From Alphaproteobacteria bacterium (GTDB lineage Bacteria; Myxococcota_A; UBA796; GCA-2862545): a stretch of DNA of 64,000 bases. Below, in pieces: positions 16,541-25,099 of this stretch (position 1 is the stretch's first letter; every line of letters starts with the position of its first letter). The stretch spans positions 310,001 to 374,000 of the forward strand of contig JACKET010000006.1 of assembly GCA_020632875.1 (NCBI GenBank), written 5' to 3'. The notes below the pieces were generated by a model. That model saw nothing but the letters and a program-made list of their open reading frames with translations. It ran no database searches and was not told the origin of the DNA. The position numbers and the translations under genes were made by a program.

Positions 16541-17563
16541 ATGCTGTTCCCGTTCGAGACCCTGCGAGCCATGGTCGGCGGCGCTTCGGCGATCGACGTG
16601 CCGCGGCTGCGCCTGCTCGACCTCGACGAGGCCGACGCGTTCCTCGAGTGCTACGGGTTCCGCGTCGACGACCCGGCCGACCGGGAAGACCTCGAAGAGA
16701 TCCGCCAGGCGGCCCTGGCCATCCTGCGCGACGTGTTGCTCGACCCCCACGAGCGCATCGCGCCGGCCATCGTCGAAGAGCGCGACGTGCGGCGCCTGCT
16801 GCTGCGCGTGTCGACCGACGACCAGGGTGACGAGCGGATGTGGGCCTGCGCGCTGCTCCGCGTGATGCACACCGTGGCACACGCCCGCTCCGACCTGTCC
16901 GAGCGCTACGCAGATGCCATCGAAGAGCAGATCCTCGGCCGGTTCCGCGCCGTGATCGAAGAAGACGAGGATGGGCTGTGGCTCGGCGACATCCCGCTCG
17001 TCCACTTCGAGGCCCGGTCGCGCAAGCCGCTCGCGTCCATCGTGCTCAAGCTGCTGCACAAGCCCGAGAACGTCGCCGCTGACATCTTCGACCGGCTCGG
17101 CGTGCGGTTCGTCACGCGCAGCCGGCTCGACGCGCTCCTCGTCGTGCGCTTCCTCCGCAAGCGGAATGTCGTGATGTTCGCGAACGTGAAGCCGAGCCGC
17201 TCGAAGAACACGCTGATCGACCTCGACGCGCTCGAGCGCGCGCTGCAGTCCGAGCCCGACCTCGACGCGCTCGACGCCGAGATCCAGACCTGGCCGTACC
17301 CGCACCGCGTGTCGGGCCTCGACAACCCGCACAGCAGCCGCGAGTACCACGCCATCCAGTTCACGGGTCGCCAGCGCATCCGGCTCGAAGACGTCGGCGG
17401 GCGTCCGATCCGCTTCTTCTTCCCGTTCGAGGTGCAGGTGCTCGACGAAGAGGCGTACCGCGCGAGCCGCGTGGGGTACGCGTCCCACGAGGAGTACAAG
17501 GAGCGCCAGCGCCAGGCGGCGCGCCACCGGGTGCTCGGGCCGCTCGCTAGAACCGGGCGGTGA
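16541..17563 (+). CDS. Conserved hypothetical with RelA/SpoT-synthetase-like signature
   Basis: 340 aa, soluble, no signal peptide. The N-terminal ~150 residues are helical. The middle and C-terminus follow the pattern of (p)ppGpp synthetase domains: DRLGVRFV (D184 at the place of the metal-binding DxxGxR motif), a basic segment with NVKPSRSKN, SSREYHAIQ (Y269, H270 at the place of the nucleotide-stacking Tyr/His) and FPFEVQVLDE (E297 at the place of the EIQIRT motif). The match is in order and spacing, not close identity. I recall a myxobacterial family of this kind (TIGR04552-like) but cannot confirm it. The gene converges on the porin gene with a 17-bp overlap. It could be a nucleotide pyrophosphotransferase or an inactive relative. 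Confidence 0.7.
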   Translation: MLFPFETLRAMVGGASAIDVPRLRLLDLDEADAFLECYGFRVDDPADREDLEEIRQAALAILRDVLLDPHERIAPAIVEERDVRRLLLRVSTDDQGDERMWACALLRVMHTVAHARSDLSERYADAIEEQILGRFRAVIEEDEDGLWLGDIPLVHFEARSRKPLASIVLKLLHKPENVAADIFDRLGVRFVTRSRLDALLVVRFLRKRNVVMFANVKPSRSKNTLIDLDALERALQSEPDLDALDAEIQTWPYPHRVSGLDNPHSSREYHAIQFTGRQRIRLEDVGGRPIRFFFPFEVQVLDEEAYRASRVGYASHEEYKERQRQAARHRVLGPLARTGR

Positions 17564-18764
17564 CCTGCAGGCTCGCGCGGTCGCCCATCGTGCGGGCCAG
17601 CGCCTGCGCGGCGTCGGGGCCGTCGGGTGCCGCGAGGCGGCGGATCTCGTAGTTCGCCTGGATGCGCACCGCGGGCACCGGGTCGAGCTCGAGGCCCAGC
17701 GTGCCCGTGCGGAACACGCGGTGGGCGGCTTCGTCCTCGGTGCGCCGGTGGAACTCGTCGTACCGGGCCTTCAGCCCCACCGAGAGCGGCGTCTGGCTCC
17801 CGGGCACCGGCGCCGTGAGCCGGACGCCGCCCTGCGCGACCACGCCCCACGCCTCGCCGTCGGCCACCATCACCACCGGGCTGCCGGCGAACGGCGGGTT
17901 GCGTCCGGCCTCGAGGGTCCCCACACCCTGCGCCACCTCGACGAGGGACCACGCGACTCCCTGCTCGACGTGCACGAACGCGCCGCGCCGCATGCGTCGG
18001 GTCGTCTCGCCCGCGAGCTCCCGCCGCCCTTCGAGCCACCACCCGCCGATCTTCACCTCTTCCCGGCGCCCGGAGGTCCGCTCGCCGTCGGTGACCCAGG
18101 CGAGCTCGCCGCGCACGGTGACGTCCTTCGGCTCGTCGGGATCCGCAGCGTGCACGCCGCCCCCGTTCGACAGCATCACCGCGTAGGCCCCGGCCAGGCG
18201 GCCCTCCTGGAAGCCGTCGAACACCTGCACCCCGACGTCCCGGAAGCCGTATGCCCCTCCGACGTACTGTCCGGCGTCGTCCACGCGGTTCTCGAGCAGC
18301 AGGCCGGTGAGGGTGTTCGAGAAGCTGACGAACTCCAGCGACGCCGGGACGGACTGGACGATCTCCTCCATCACCGGGATCTTCATCTGGCCCGCGCGGA
18401 CACGGGCGCCGGGAATCCACGACAGGGTCACCGAGAGGTCCGTGGCGACGATGGGGAAGTCACGGGTCAGCGCGACCTCGCCGGCCTCGAGCAGGATGAA
18501 GTACGTCACCTTCTGGCCCGTCTTCGGGATGGAGCCGCGGGCCCCGAGCCGTGCCCGCCGGATGACGAAGGCCGTCGAGGCCTCGCCGTTCACGGTGTTG
18601 AACAGCGGCCGCTCGCCGTTCACGCGCTCGCCGCCCACCACGCCCACCACCTCGGGCTGGACGAAGCCGAATACACGGACCGGCTCGTCCTTGCGGCCCT
18701 CTTCGGTGCCGAGCAGCGTGAGCCAGTCCGCGGCGAGCGCGGAGCCGAGGAGCAGGGTCAGCAC
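17547..18764 (-). CDS. Outer-membrane porin, phosphate-selective (OprP/OprO) type
   Basis: 405 aa with signal peptide MLTLLLGSALA. Alternating beta strands run to a C-terminal aromatic residue (SLQVTARF), as needed for BAM-dependent barrel insertion. The segment RARLGARGSI... and GARVRAGQMKIPVMEEIVQS resemble the conserved strand-loop of OprO/P-type porins; FVSFSNTLTGLLLENR and GFRDVGVQVFDG continue that pattern. Length fits a 16-strand barrel. The start lies 1 bp after the stop of the diheme cytochrome gene, so the two are probably co-translated. It may carry an anion or small electron-donor substrate through the outer membrane, or form a sheath for the lipoprotein cytochromes. Confidence 0.78.
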   Translation of the reverse strand: MLTLLLGSALAADWLTLLGTEEGRKDEPVRVFGFVQPEVVGVVGGERVNGERPLFNTVNGEASTAFVIRRARLGARGSIPKTGQKVTYFILLEAGEVALTRDFPIVATDLSVTLSWIPGARVRAGQMKIPVMEEIVQSVPASLEFVSFSNTLTGLLLENRVDDAGQYVGGAYGFRDVGVQVFDGFQEGRLAGAYAVMLSNGGGVHAADPDEPKDVTVRGELAWVTDGERTSGRREEVKIGGWWLEGRRELAGETTRRMRRGAFVHVEQGVAWSLVEVAQGVGTLEAGRNPPFAGSPVVMVADGEAWGVVAQGGVRLTAPVPGSQTPLSVGLKARYDEFHRRTEDEAAHRVFRTGTLGLELDPVPAVRIQANYEIRRLAAPDGPDAAQALARTMGDRASLQVTARF

Positions 18765-18765
18765 G

Positions 18766-19635
18766 TCAGTACCGCGCGTCGCGGGGCTTGTCGCCGTTCG
18801 GCCAGTCGAGGTGCTTCTTCGCGAAGTCCGGGCGCTCGCGCGTCGAGAAGTACGCCGCCACGTCGTACGCCTCCTGGTCGGTCAGGGTGCCGCCCTGGTT
18901 CAGCGGCATGTTCCACTTCACGAACGCCGCGGCGGTGTCGAGCCGCGCCATGCCGGCTCCCACGTTGAACGACCGGTCGCCCCAGAGGGGCGGGAACATC
19001 GTCTGGTCGTCGGGCCCGAACACGCCCTGACCGTCGCCCTGGTGGCACGCCACGCACTTCTGCTCGAAGACCGCGCGGCCGTTCTCGATGTCGGGCGCCG
19101 CGGGGGCCTCGATGCGCGGCATCCCGATGCCTTCGAGGGTCTTGCCGTCGGCCACGCCCTCCGAGAGCCACGTGGCGTACGCGACGAGCGCCTGCATGGG
19201 CTCGCTGTCCTTCTCGAGCGCCTTGCCGTTCATGCTCCGCTCGAAGCAGCCGTTCATCCGGTCGGGCAGGTCGTCGATCTTGCCGCTGCGCTTCCGGAAC
19301 TTCGGGTAGCGGTCGGTCACGCCGGCCCAGGGCGCGGCCTTCGCGACGGTGCCGGCCTTCAGGTGGCAGTTGGTGCAGTTCAGCCCGTTGCCGACGTTGT
19401 CCGGCAGCAGGCGGTGCGTGTCGAGCGCGATCTCGCGGCCCCGTCGGATGGCGTCGCCCTCGGGACCGGCGGGGATGTCGGCCGGGTCGCGCACGGGGAG
19501 GGCGTTCGCGGACGCGGGCTCGTCGGCCGGCTCGGAGGCCTGGGGGACGGGCGCCACGTGCTCGGTCACGTCTGCGACCGGGACCGTCTGGCCTCCGCAG
19601 GCGACCAGGACGAGAGCGACGAGAGAACGAGACAT
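18766..19635 (-). CDS. Diheme cytochrome c lipoprotein, TsdA-like
   Basis: 289 aa. Lipoprotein signal with lipobox LVAC (Cys13). Two c-type heme sites: CTNCH (87-91) and CVACH (194-198). Between them lies DRMNGCFERSMNG, matching the segment that in thiosulfate dehydrogenase TsdA supplies an unusual Cys ligand to the active-site heme; here that would be Cys130. TsdA couples thiosulfate oxidation and tetrathionate formation in the periplasm. AGGAGG lies 6 nt before the ATG. It is followed at once by the porin gene and preceded by the five-heme gene on the same strand. A plain electron-transfer role remains possible. Confidence 0.82.
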   Translation of the reverse strand: MSRSLVALVLVACGGQTVPVADVTEHVAPVPQASEPADEPASANALPVRDPADIPAGPEGDAIRRGREIALDTHRLLPDNVGNGLNCTNCHLKAGTVAKAAPWAGVTDRYPKFRKRSGKIDDLPDRMNGCFERSMNGKALEKDSEPMQALVAYATWLSEGVADGKTLEGIGMPRIEAPAAPDIENGRAVFEQKCVACHQGDGQGVFGPDDQTMFPPLWGDRSFNVGAGMARLDTAAAFVKWNMPLNQGGTLTDQEAYDVAAYFSTRERPDFAKKHLDWPNGDKPRDARY

Positions 19636-19722
19636 CAGGACCTCCTGTCGAGGTCCATAGCAAGGGTCGTGCCGGCCGGAGAGCCCGTCCTGGTGGGCTC
19701 CTTTCGAGGGTGTGTCAGTGAT

Positions 19723-19742
19723 GTCTCGAAATCGTTCGAGAC
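19723..19742 (-). terminator. Hairpin just past the five-heme cytochrome gene
   Basis: GTCTCGAA-ATCG-TTCGAGAC is a perfect 8-bp stem with a 4-nt loop, starting 7 bp after the stop codon at 19750. Outer AGTGAT/ATCACT segments (19717-19722, 19749-19754) could extend it with a bulge. No T-run follows, so it may be a factor-assisted terminator or a 3' stabiliser. Confidence 0.35.
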
Positions 19743-19749
19743 GATCGAA

Positions 19750-21459
19750 TCACTCCGAGACGATCACGGCGTCGATGGTCTCGGGGGTCCGGTCGGCCTC
19801 GGCCAGCATCGCCATGAAGCCCAGCGCCTCGGGCGTGCCGCTGGACGCGAGCTCGGCGGCCCATCGCGCCGAGAGCGGCTGGTAGAGCAGCTCGACCTCG
19901 ACGGAGAACGGGCCGGTCGCGCCCTGGACGGGCACCGCGTAGTGCACCGTGTCGCCGCCCCCCACGAAGTCCGGGTCGCCGCTCGTCCCCACGGGAGCGA
20001 TGCCGAGCGGCCCGGCCGCCGCCATGTCGAAGCCCTCGGGCAGGAGCCGGTCGTCCTTCGCCCAGCCCTCGCCGCGCATCAGCTTGAAGGTCGGCGCACC
20101 GGAGCCGTCGGCGAGGATGGCCTCGAACACCGCGGCCTCGTCGGAGGCGTCGATCTGGTCGAAGTGCGGCAGGATGGGCGCGCCGGCGCGCTCGGAGGGG
20201 AGCAGGGCGCCCGAGCCGTCGACCAGCCGGCCCTGGTCGTCGTACCCGCCGGACTCGAACACCACCGCGCCGGACGCGTCCTTCACGGTCGTGTGCAGCC
20301 ACGTGCGGCGGACGGGGATGCCGGTGGGGAGCTTGTGGCCGGCGTGGACCTCGATCTGCGCATCCACGGCGAGCGTGTCGCCGCTCCGCGATGCGGTGAC
20401 CATCAGCGTGGCGGTGCGCTCGCGGAGCTGCTCGCGGGCGGCCTCGATGGTGTTGTCGAACGCGGCCGCGGTGGCGCGCGGATTCAGGATCTCGGCGTTG
20501 TCGCGGATGATCGCGGGGATGAGCGTGTTGCCGCCGACGAGGAGGTGGCGGCCGTACGGGCTGCGCGTCTCGATCGCGAACTCGCCGCCGCCCGGGTTGT
20601 GGGCGATGCGGGTGGCGATGGGCTGGCCGTCTTCGTCGGTGCTCGGCAGGTGGCAGCCCTGGCAGGAGGACTGGTCGACCCAGGACGAGATCTGCCACTC
20701 GAGGAACGGCGCCTGCTCGACGACGGAGCCGCCGGTCTCGGCGCCCGAGGCGTCGAGCGCGTGGGTCGTGAGCGTGTGGCACGTCGCGCAGAGCCCGGAG
20801 TCGCGGATGTGCGTGGAGTACGTGGGCTCGAACCCGGTGTGCATGATCATCGGGTTCGGGACCGGGTCTTCGTAGGGGCCGTAGATCACCTGGTCGCCGG
20901 CGATGGTGAAGAAGCCCGAGAAGCTCGCTTCGGCGCCGAGATCCTGGTCTTCGATCTGGTGGCAGACGGTGCAGCTCACGCCGTCGCGGGCGAGGCGGCC
21001 GCGCTCGGAGGTCTCGGTGGGCGTGTGCAGGCCGGGGGCTTCGTCGCCCGACATCATGGCGTCGGTCGAGGCCATGGGGAGGTGGCAGCGCGCGCACTTC
21101 GCTTCGATCGCGGCCTGCGCGGACGGCGTCGCGGCGACCTCGGCGCTCACCGCGGCCCTCCACAGGGGGTCGCGGCCGGCATTCGCCATCATCGTGCCCT
21201 GCCACAGGCGGTAGGGCGCGACCGCGCGGCCCTGGTCGTCGCGCATGGCCGTCGAGGTGCCCACGTTGTCGTGGCACACCTCGCACGCGTCAGCCGTCGA
21301 GAACAGGCCGTTCTCGACGCTGCCCGGGTTCGGCAGCGCGAGGACCGTGGGGTCACCGGTGGGGAGCTCGTCGTCGAGGATCGGCGTCTTCCCCGTGTCT
21401 TCGGCCGTGGTCTTGCAGCCCGTGGCGAGGACGAGGAGGAGAGGGACGAGGGTACGCAT
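19750..21459 (-). CDS. Five-heme c-type cytochrome lipoprotein
   Basis: 569 aa. Lipobox ATGC (Cys15). Five CxxCH sites occur in the N-terminal half: CEVCH (59-63), CARCH, CTVCH, CATCH and CQGCH. The C-terminal half is beta-rich and holds HAGHKLPTGIPVRRTWLH, a segment recurrent in multiheme cytochromes next to a beta-sandwich, where extra His residues may be distal heme ligands. GGAGGCGCC precedes the ATG. On the same strand follow the TsdA-like cytochrome (114-bp gap with hairpin) and the porin. Likely periplasmic or outer-membrane electron transfer; the electron donor is unknown. Confidence 0.85.
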   Translation of the reverse strand: MRTLVPLLLVLATGCKTTAEDTGKTPILDDELPTGDPTVLALPNPGSVENGLFSTADACEVCHDNVGTSTAMRDDQGRAVAPYRLWQGTMMANAGRDPLWRAAVSAEVAATPSAQAAIEAKCARCHLPMASTDAMMSGDEAPGLHTPTETSERGRLARDGVSCTVCHQIEDQDLGAEASFSGFFTIAGDQVIYGPYEDPVPNPMIMHTGFEPTYSTHIRDSGLCATCHTLTTHALDASGAETGGSVVEQAPFLEWQISSWVDQSSCQGCHLPSTDEDGQPIATRIAHNPGGGEFAIETRSPYGRHLLVGGNTLIPAIIRDNAEILNPRATAAAFDNTIEAAREQLRERTATLMVTASRSGDTLAVDAQIEVHAGHKLPTGIPVRRTWLHTTVKDASGAVVFESGGYDDQGRLVDGSGALLPSERAGAPILPHFDQIDASDEAAVFEAILADGSGAPTFKLMRGEGWAKDDRLLPEGFDMAAAGPLGIAPVGTSGDPDFVGGGDTVHYAVPVQGATGPFSVEVELLYQPLSARWAAELASSGTPEALGFMAMLAEADRTPETIDAVIVSE

Positions 21460-21540
21460 GGCGCCTCCGGCGGAAGGAGACGCGCATTAGCCGGTTCCGG
21501 GGGAAGGCGACAGCGGGCGAAAACGCCCACGCGGCAGGGC

Positions 21541-22620
21541 TCAGCCCAGGCGCGACAGCTCGACGTAGAGCACGATGAGCGTCGACAGCGCCAGACCCGC
21601 TGCCACCCCCATGGCGCTTGCGGTCAGCACGTGCAGCAGGCGGTTCGGCGGTGGAGCCTCGAGTGCCTGCTGCTGGCGGATCATGCGCGCGATCTCGGCC
21701 GCGTCGATCATCGTCGGCTGGAGCGAGAGCGGCGGGAGGCGCTCGCGCGGCACGTGCATCGGCGTCGCGCGGATGGGCTCTTCGGGCTCCTCCCACGACA
21801 GGCGTGCCGCATCGAGCCACGCCACGACGGCATCCATGTCGGGCAGCCGCTGGGTGTGGTCGGGATGCGTGCACTTCCGGACGAGGCTGCGCAGCCACTC
21901 GGGCTGGCCGTCGCCCGGATCCATCGCGCGGGCCCGGGTCTTCCACTGGAGCAGGCTGCGCTCGCGGTCGGCCTTCTCGGCCCACGCAGCGGCGGGGAAC
22001 GCCGGCTCGCCGGTGAGAACCTCGTACGCGACGAGCCCGAAGGCGTACAGATCCGCGCGGGCGGCGTGGTACTCGGGGTCGGCGAGGCACTCGGGCGCCA
22101 GGTACGACATGTTGCCGCGGAACGTGTGATCCATGCCGCCGCGCTCCTCCTGGAGCAGGGCGCCTTCGAATCCGAGCATCCACACGTCGCGCGGTCGCGC
22201 ACCCACGTAGATGTTCTGCGGCGTGAGGTCGCGGTGCACCCAGCCCGACTGGTGCACGTGCTGCAGCGCGGCGGCGACCTCGTAGAGCCACACGCAGGCC
22301 TGCTTCCAGCCCACGCGCCCCGCGACGATGCGGTCGGACAGCGAGTCGCACGAGAACGGCCGCATCGCGATGTAGACGTACTCGCCGTCTTCGCCGGACT
22401 CGATGAGCTTCGGGATGCCGGGGTGATCGAAGCTCTGCAGCGCCCGGACCTCGCGGCGCTGGCGGATCTCGGTGCCGGGCGTCTTGCGGCTGACCTTGAG
22501 GGTCGCCTGCACGCCATCCTTCCGGGTGTGGTGCGCGGAGACGAGCGCGGGCTCGCCGAAGGTGAGCACGTTGTCGACGCGCCACGACCCGATCTCGTCG
22601 CCGGTGCGGAGCTCGATCAT
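21541..22620 (-). CDS. Ser/Thr protein-kinase fold, probable pseudokinase, tail-anchored
   Basis: 359 aa. A Hanks-type fold is clear: Lys42 in ATLKVS, Glu57 in REVRAL, HRDLTPQN with HRD at 129-131, and an APE-like APECL. Two required features are lost: the glycine loop reads LTFGEPALV instead of GxGxxG, and the metal-binding DFG is GFE (150-152), so the Mg2+-chelating Asp is Gly. A single hydrophobic span (LLHVLTASAMGVAAGLALST region, about 325-352) ends the protein, anchoring it with the kinase domain in the cytoplasm. The ATG overlaps the stop of the upstream gene (ATGA). It probably works as a regulated scaffold for its coupled partner. Confidence 0.8.
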   Translation of the reverse strand: MIELRTGDEIGSWRVDNVLTFGEPALVSAHHTRKDGVQATLKVSRKTPGTEIRQRREVRALQSFDHPGIPKLIESGEDGEYVYIAMRPFSCDSLSDRIVAGRVGWKQACVWLYEVAAALQHVHQSGWVHRDLTPQNIYVGARPRDVWMLGFEGALLQEERGGMDHTFRGNMSYLAPECLADPEYHAARADLYAFGLVAYEVLTGEPAFPAAAWAEKADRERSLLQWKTRARAMDPGDGQPEWLRSLVRKCTHPDHTQRLPDMDAVVAWLDAARLSWEEPEEPIRATPMHVPRERLPPLSLQPTMIDAAEIARMIRQQQALEAPPPNRLLHVLTASAMGVAAGLALSTLIVLYVELSRLG

Positions 22621-23843
22621 CGCTTCACCTTCAGCTTGCCGGTCTCGCCGTCGTCGAAGGTGACCGTGCCCGTGGCCCCGGTGGAGCTCAGCACGCCCGA
22701 GTAGCGCGTGGAGCTGCCGCTCTCCTTCAGGCTGAAGTTCGCGCGCCCCACGCTCATCCGGTACGTGCCGGACGCCGCGATGGTCTTGCCGTTGCGGTCG
22801 ATCGACGCCGAGAGCTTGCCGTCGGGCTTGAGCTCGAAGGTCATCGAGATGGGGTACTTGTTCGCGGTGCCCGACACGGTGCCGTTCAGCGCCTTCGCGG
22901 CGGGGGGCACGGTTCCGGGGGCCGCAGCGGCCTCGGCGGCGGCGGGCTCGGGCTTCGCGGCCGGGGCGGCCTTCGGTGCCGGGGCGGGCGCGGGCTTCGC
23001 GGGAGCCGGCGCCGGGCGTGCCTTCGGCGCGGGGCGCGGGCGTGCGACCGGCCCCGGCTTCGGAGCGGGCTCGGGGTCGGGGACCACGACGGGCTCGGGC
23101 TCGGGCTCGGGCTGCGGCTCGGGCTCGGCGTCGACCACAACGTCTTCGACGGGGGCCGGCGGTGGCGCGGTGACCACGACGGGCATCGGGACCTCGATGA
23201 CCCGCGGCTCGACGGCTTTCAGGGCCTCGGCGCGGGCCTGACGCGATGCTTCGATGCCAGGCGACACGAACGCGAACCAGGGCAGCAGCACGAGGACCAT
23301 CGTGGCGGCCATCGACCCGCCGAAGGCCGTGGCCATCGGCAGCACCACACCCGTCGCCCCCGCGGCCGCGCGTCGTACGGGACGCCTGCGGACGGGCTCG
23401 TCGTCGGGCTCGTCGTCGTCGTCGTCGTCGAACCCGGACGGCTCGTCGGCCTCGGAGGGCGCCTTGCCGTGCAGGTCGGTGTGGATGTCTTCGATGAAGT
23501 CGGCGTCGAGCTCGTCGAGCTCTTCTTCGATCGGCTCGAACGCGTCGACGGGGAGGTCGGGCAGCTCGTCGGCGGTGCGGTCGAACTCGACCAGGCCCGG
23601 ATCCGGCGGGATCGACGGCAGCCCGCCCGTGCCGATGCCGAGGGGCGTCGTCTGGGAGGTCTGGGCGTTCGGGACCTTCTTTCGCATCTTGGGCGGCGGC
23701 TCGGGCGGCGTGACCAGTCGGGGAGGCGTCGGGGCGTCTTCGGCGCTCGCCACGGGGCTCATCGCGGAAGGCGGTCGGAGCACGCGTTGGTTGGGGACCG
23801 GGGTCCGTCGGTTCAGGAGGGATCGACGCTTTCGGCGGGTCAT
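22617..23843 (-). CDS. Single-span membrane protein with Pro-rich linker and C-terminal beta domain
   Basis: 408 aa from the ATG at 23843 (MTRRKRRSLLN); an in-frame ATG at 23762 is an alternative and neither has a strong ribosome site. The N-terminal ~190 residues are cytoplasmic and acidic, with a DDDDDD run and then Arg-rich RRRPVRRAA. One span follows (about 155-185, GVVLPMATAFGG...LLPWFAF). The periplasmic part is a long PEPEP/PAPKP linker and a C-terminal ~85-residue beta domain (GTVSGTANKYPISM...VTFDDGETGKLKV). No known family was recognised for that domain. Translation is coupled to the pseudokinase, suggesting that the acidic cytoplasmic part is the kinase-fold partner. Confidence 0.7.
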   Translation of the reverse strand: MTRRKRRSLLNRRTPVPNQRVLRPPSAMSPVASAEDAPTPPRLVTPPEPPPKMRKKVPNAQTSQTTPLGIGTGGLPSIPPDPGLVEFDRTADELPDLPVDAFEPIEEELDELDADFIEDIHTDLHGKAPSEADEPSGFDDDDDDEPDDEPVRRRPVRRAAAGATGVVLPMATAFGGSMAATMVLVLLPWFAFVSPGIEASRQARAEALKAVEPRVIEVPMPVVVTAPPPAPVEDVVVDAEPEPQPEPEPEPVVVPDPEPAPKPGPVARPRPAPKARPAPAPAKPAPAPAPKAAPAAKPEPAAAEAAAAPGTVPPAAKALNGTVSGTANKYPISMTFELKPDGKLSASIDRNGKTIAASGTYRMSVGRANFSLKESGSSTRYSGVLSSTGATGTVTFDDGETGKLKVKR

Positions 23844-24014
23844 GCGCAGAGCATGCCCCGAAAGCGGTCCGGATTTCCATCCCGGGGCGGATCGCCGCGG
23901 TCCGCACGGTTTCCCGTGCGGGGGCGGTTCGGGCGGGCATGGCGCGCCGACACGCCCGTTCCCACGTGTTTCCAGGACACCTGCCGTCGCGTGGAGAGGC
24001 GTTACGGGGCGGGC

Positions 24015-24950
24015 GTGCAGATCGAGGACCATCTCCGACGGGTCACGGGCGCCCGGGCGGCGCACCGGGTGGCCCGCATCCAGAGCCTGTGGAGCGGATG
24101 GGGCGAGATCGTCCGGTTCGCGCTCGACGGAGCCGCGGTGCCGAGCGTCGTGGTGAAGATCGTGGAGCCCGCCGCCAGCCACCCGCTGGGCTGGGGCTCG
24201 GGCGTCGCCGAGGCGCGCAAGCACCGGTCGTACGCGGTCGAGGAGGCCTGGTACCGCGAGTGGGGCAGTCGCTGCCCGGTGCGGATTCCGACGGCCCTGG
24301 ACGTCGCGCAAGGCGTGTTCGTGCTCGAAGACCTCGATGCGGCGGGGTTCCCGGAGCGGGCGAGGGGAGGGGGGCGCCTTCCGGACGCCCGGGTCGCCGC
24401 GTGCATCACCTGGCTCGCCCGGTTCCACGCGGGCTTCCTGGGCGCGTCGCCGGACGGGCTGTGGCCGGACGGCACGTACTGGCACCTCGAGACCCGTCCG
24501 GACGAGCTCGCCGCGATGCCGGAGGGCGCATTGAAGCGCGCTGCCGGGCCTATCGACGCGAGGCTCCGCGGGGCGACGCACCGCACCGTCGTGCACGGCG
24601 ACGCCAAGGTCGCGAACTTCTGCTTCGGCCCGTCCGGCGTCGCGGCCGTCGACTTCCAGTACGTCGGGGGTGGGGTCGGCGTGCAGGACCTGGCGTACTT
24701 CCTCGGCAGCGCGTTCGACGACGCGCAGCTCGAGCACGTCGCGGAACGCTGGGTCGACGCCTACTTCGACGCCCTGCGCGGGGCGGGGGGCGGCGCGGCC
24801 GAGGCGGAGTGGCGCGCCCTGCTGCCGTTCGCCTGGGCCGACTTCGAGCGGTTCCTCGCGGGCTGGGCTCCCGAGCACTGGAAGCGCGGCGGCTACGCCG
24901 ATGCGCGCACGCAGGAGGCGCTGGATGCGCTCGGTGTGACCGGGTCGTGA
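24015..24950 (+). CDS. Phosphotransferase, ecdysteroid/choline-kinase-like (APH fold)
   Basis: About 311 aa. It has the aminoglycoside-phosphotransferase fold: VVVKIVEP (ATP-binding Lys), EEAWYREWG (alpha-C Glu), FVLEDLDAAGFP (hinge, as in EcKL enzymes), HGDAKVANFCF (catalytic loop HGDxxxxN) and VDFQYVGGG (metal-binding Asp). These residues indicate a working small-molecule kinase; the substrate is unknown. The start is uncertain: GTG at 24015 (MQIEDHL...) has GGAGAGG about 15 nt upstream, and GTG at 23991 is also in frame. It is divergent from the membrane-protein/pseudokinase pair. Confidence 0.78.
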   Translation: MQIEDHLRRVTGARAAHRVARIQSLWSGWGEIVRFALDGAAVPSVVVKIVEPAASHPLGWGSGVAEARKHRSYAVEEAWYREWGSRCPVRIPTALDVAQGVFVLEDLDAAGFPERARGGGRLPDARVAACITWLARFHAGFLGASPDGLWPDGTYWHLETRPDELAAMPEGALKRAAGPIDARLRGATHRTVVHGDAKVANFCFGPSGVAAVDFQYVGGGVGVQDLAYFLGSAFDDAQLEHVAERWVDAYFDALRGAGGGAAEAEWRALLPFAWADFERFLAGWAPEHWKRGGYADARTQEALDALGVTGS

Positions 24951-25099
24951 AGGCGACGGCACGCGACGGAGGCCGTCGGGAGTGGCAGGATGGCGGGCAT
25001 GTGCGGAACGCGTCCGAGCGCCTGCCCGGTCCCGCGAGGGAATCCAGAGGGGCTGTCGACACTCAGAGGGGGTACACGTCCCCGGGTGGAGTCCGCCGC

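Noticed and set aside
21541..23940. A single 799-codon kinase gene reading through the upstream membrane protein
   Set aside because: The upstream part of this frame is Arg/Pro-rich and antisense-like, while the other frame gives a sensible membrane protein that ends in an ATGA overlap with the kinase start.
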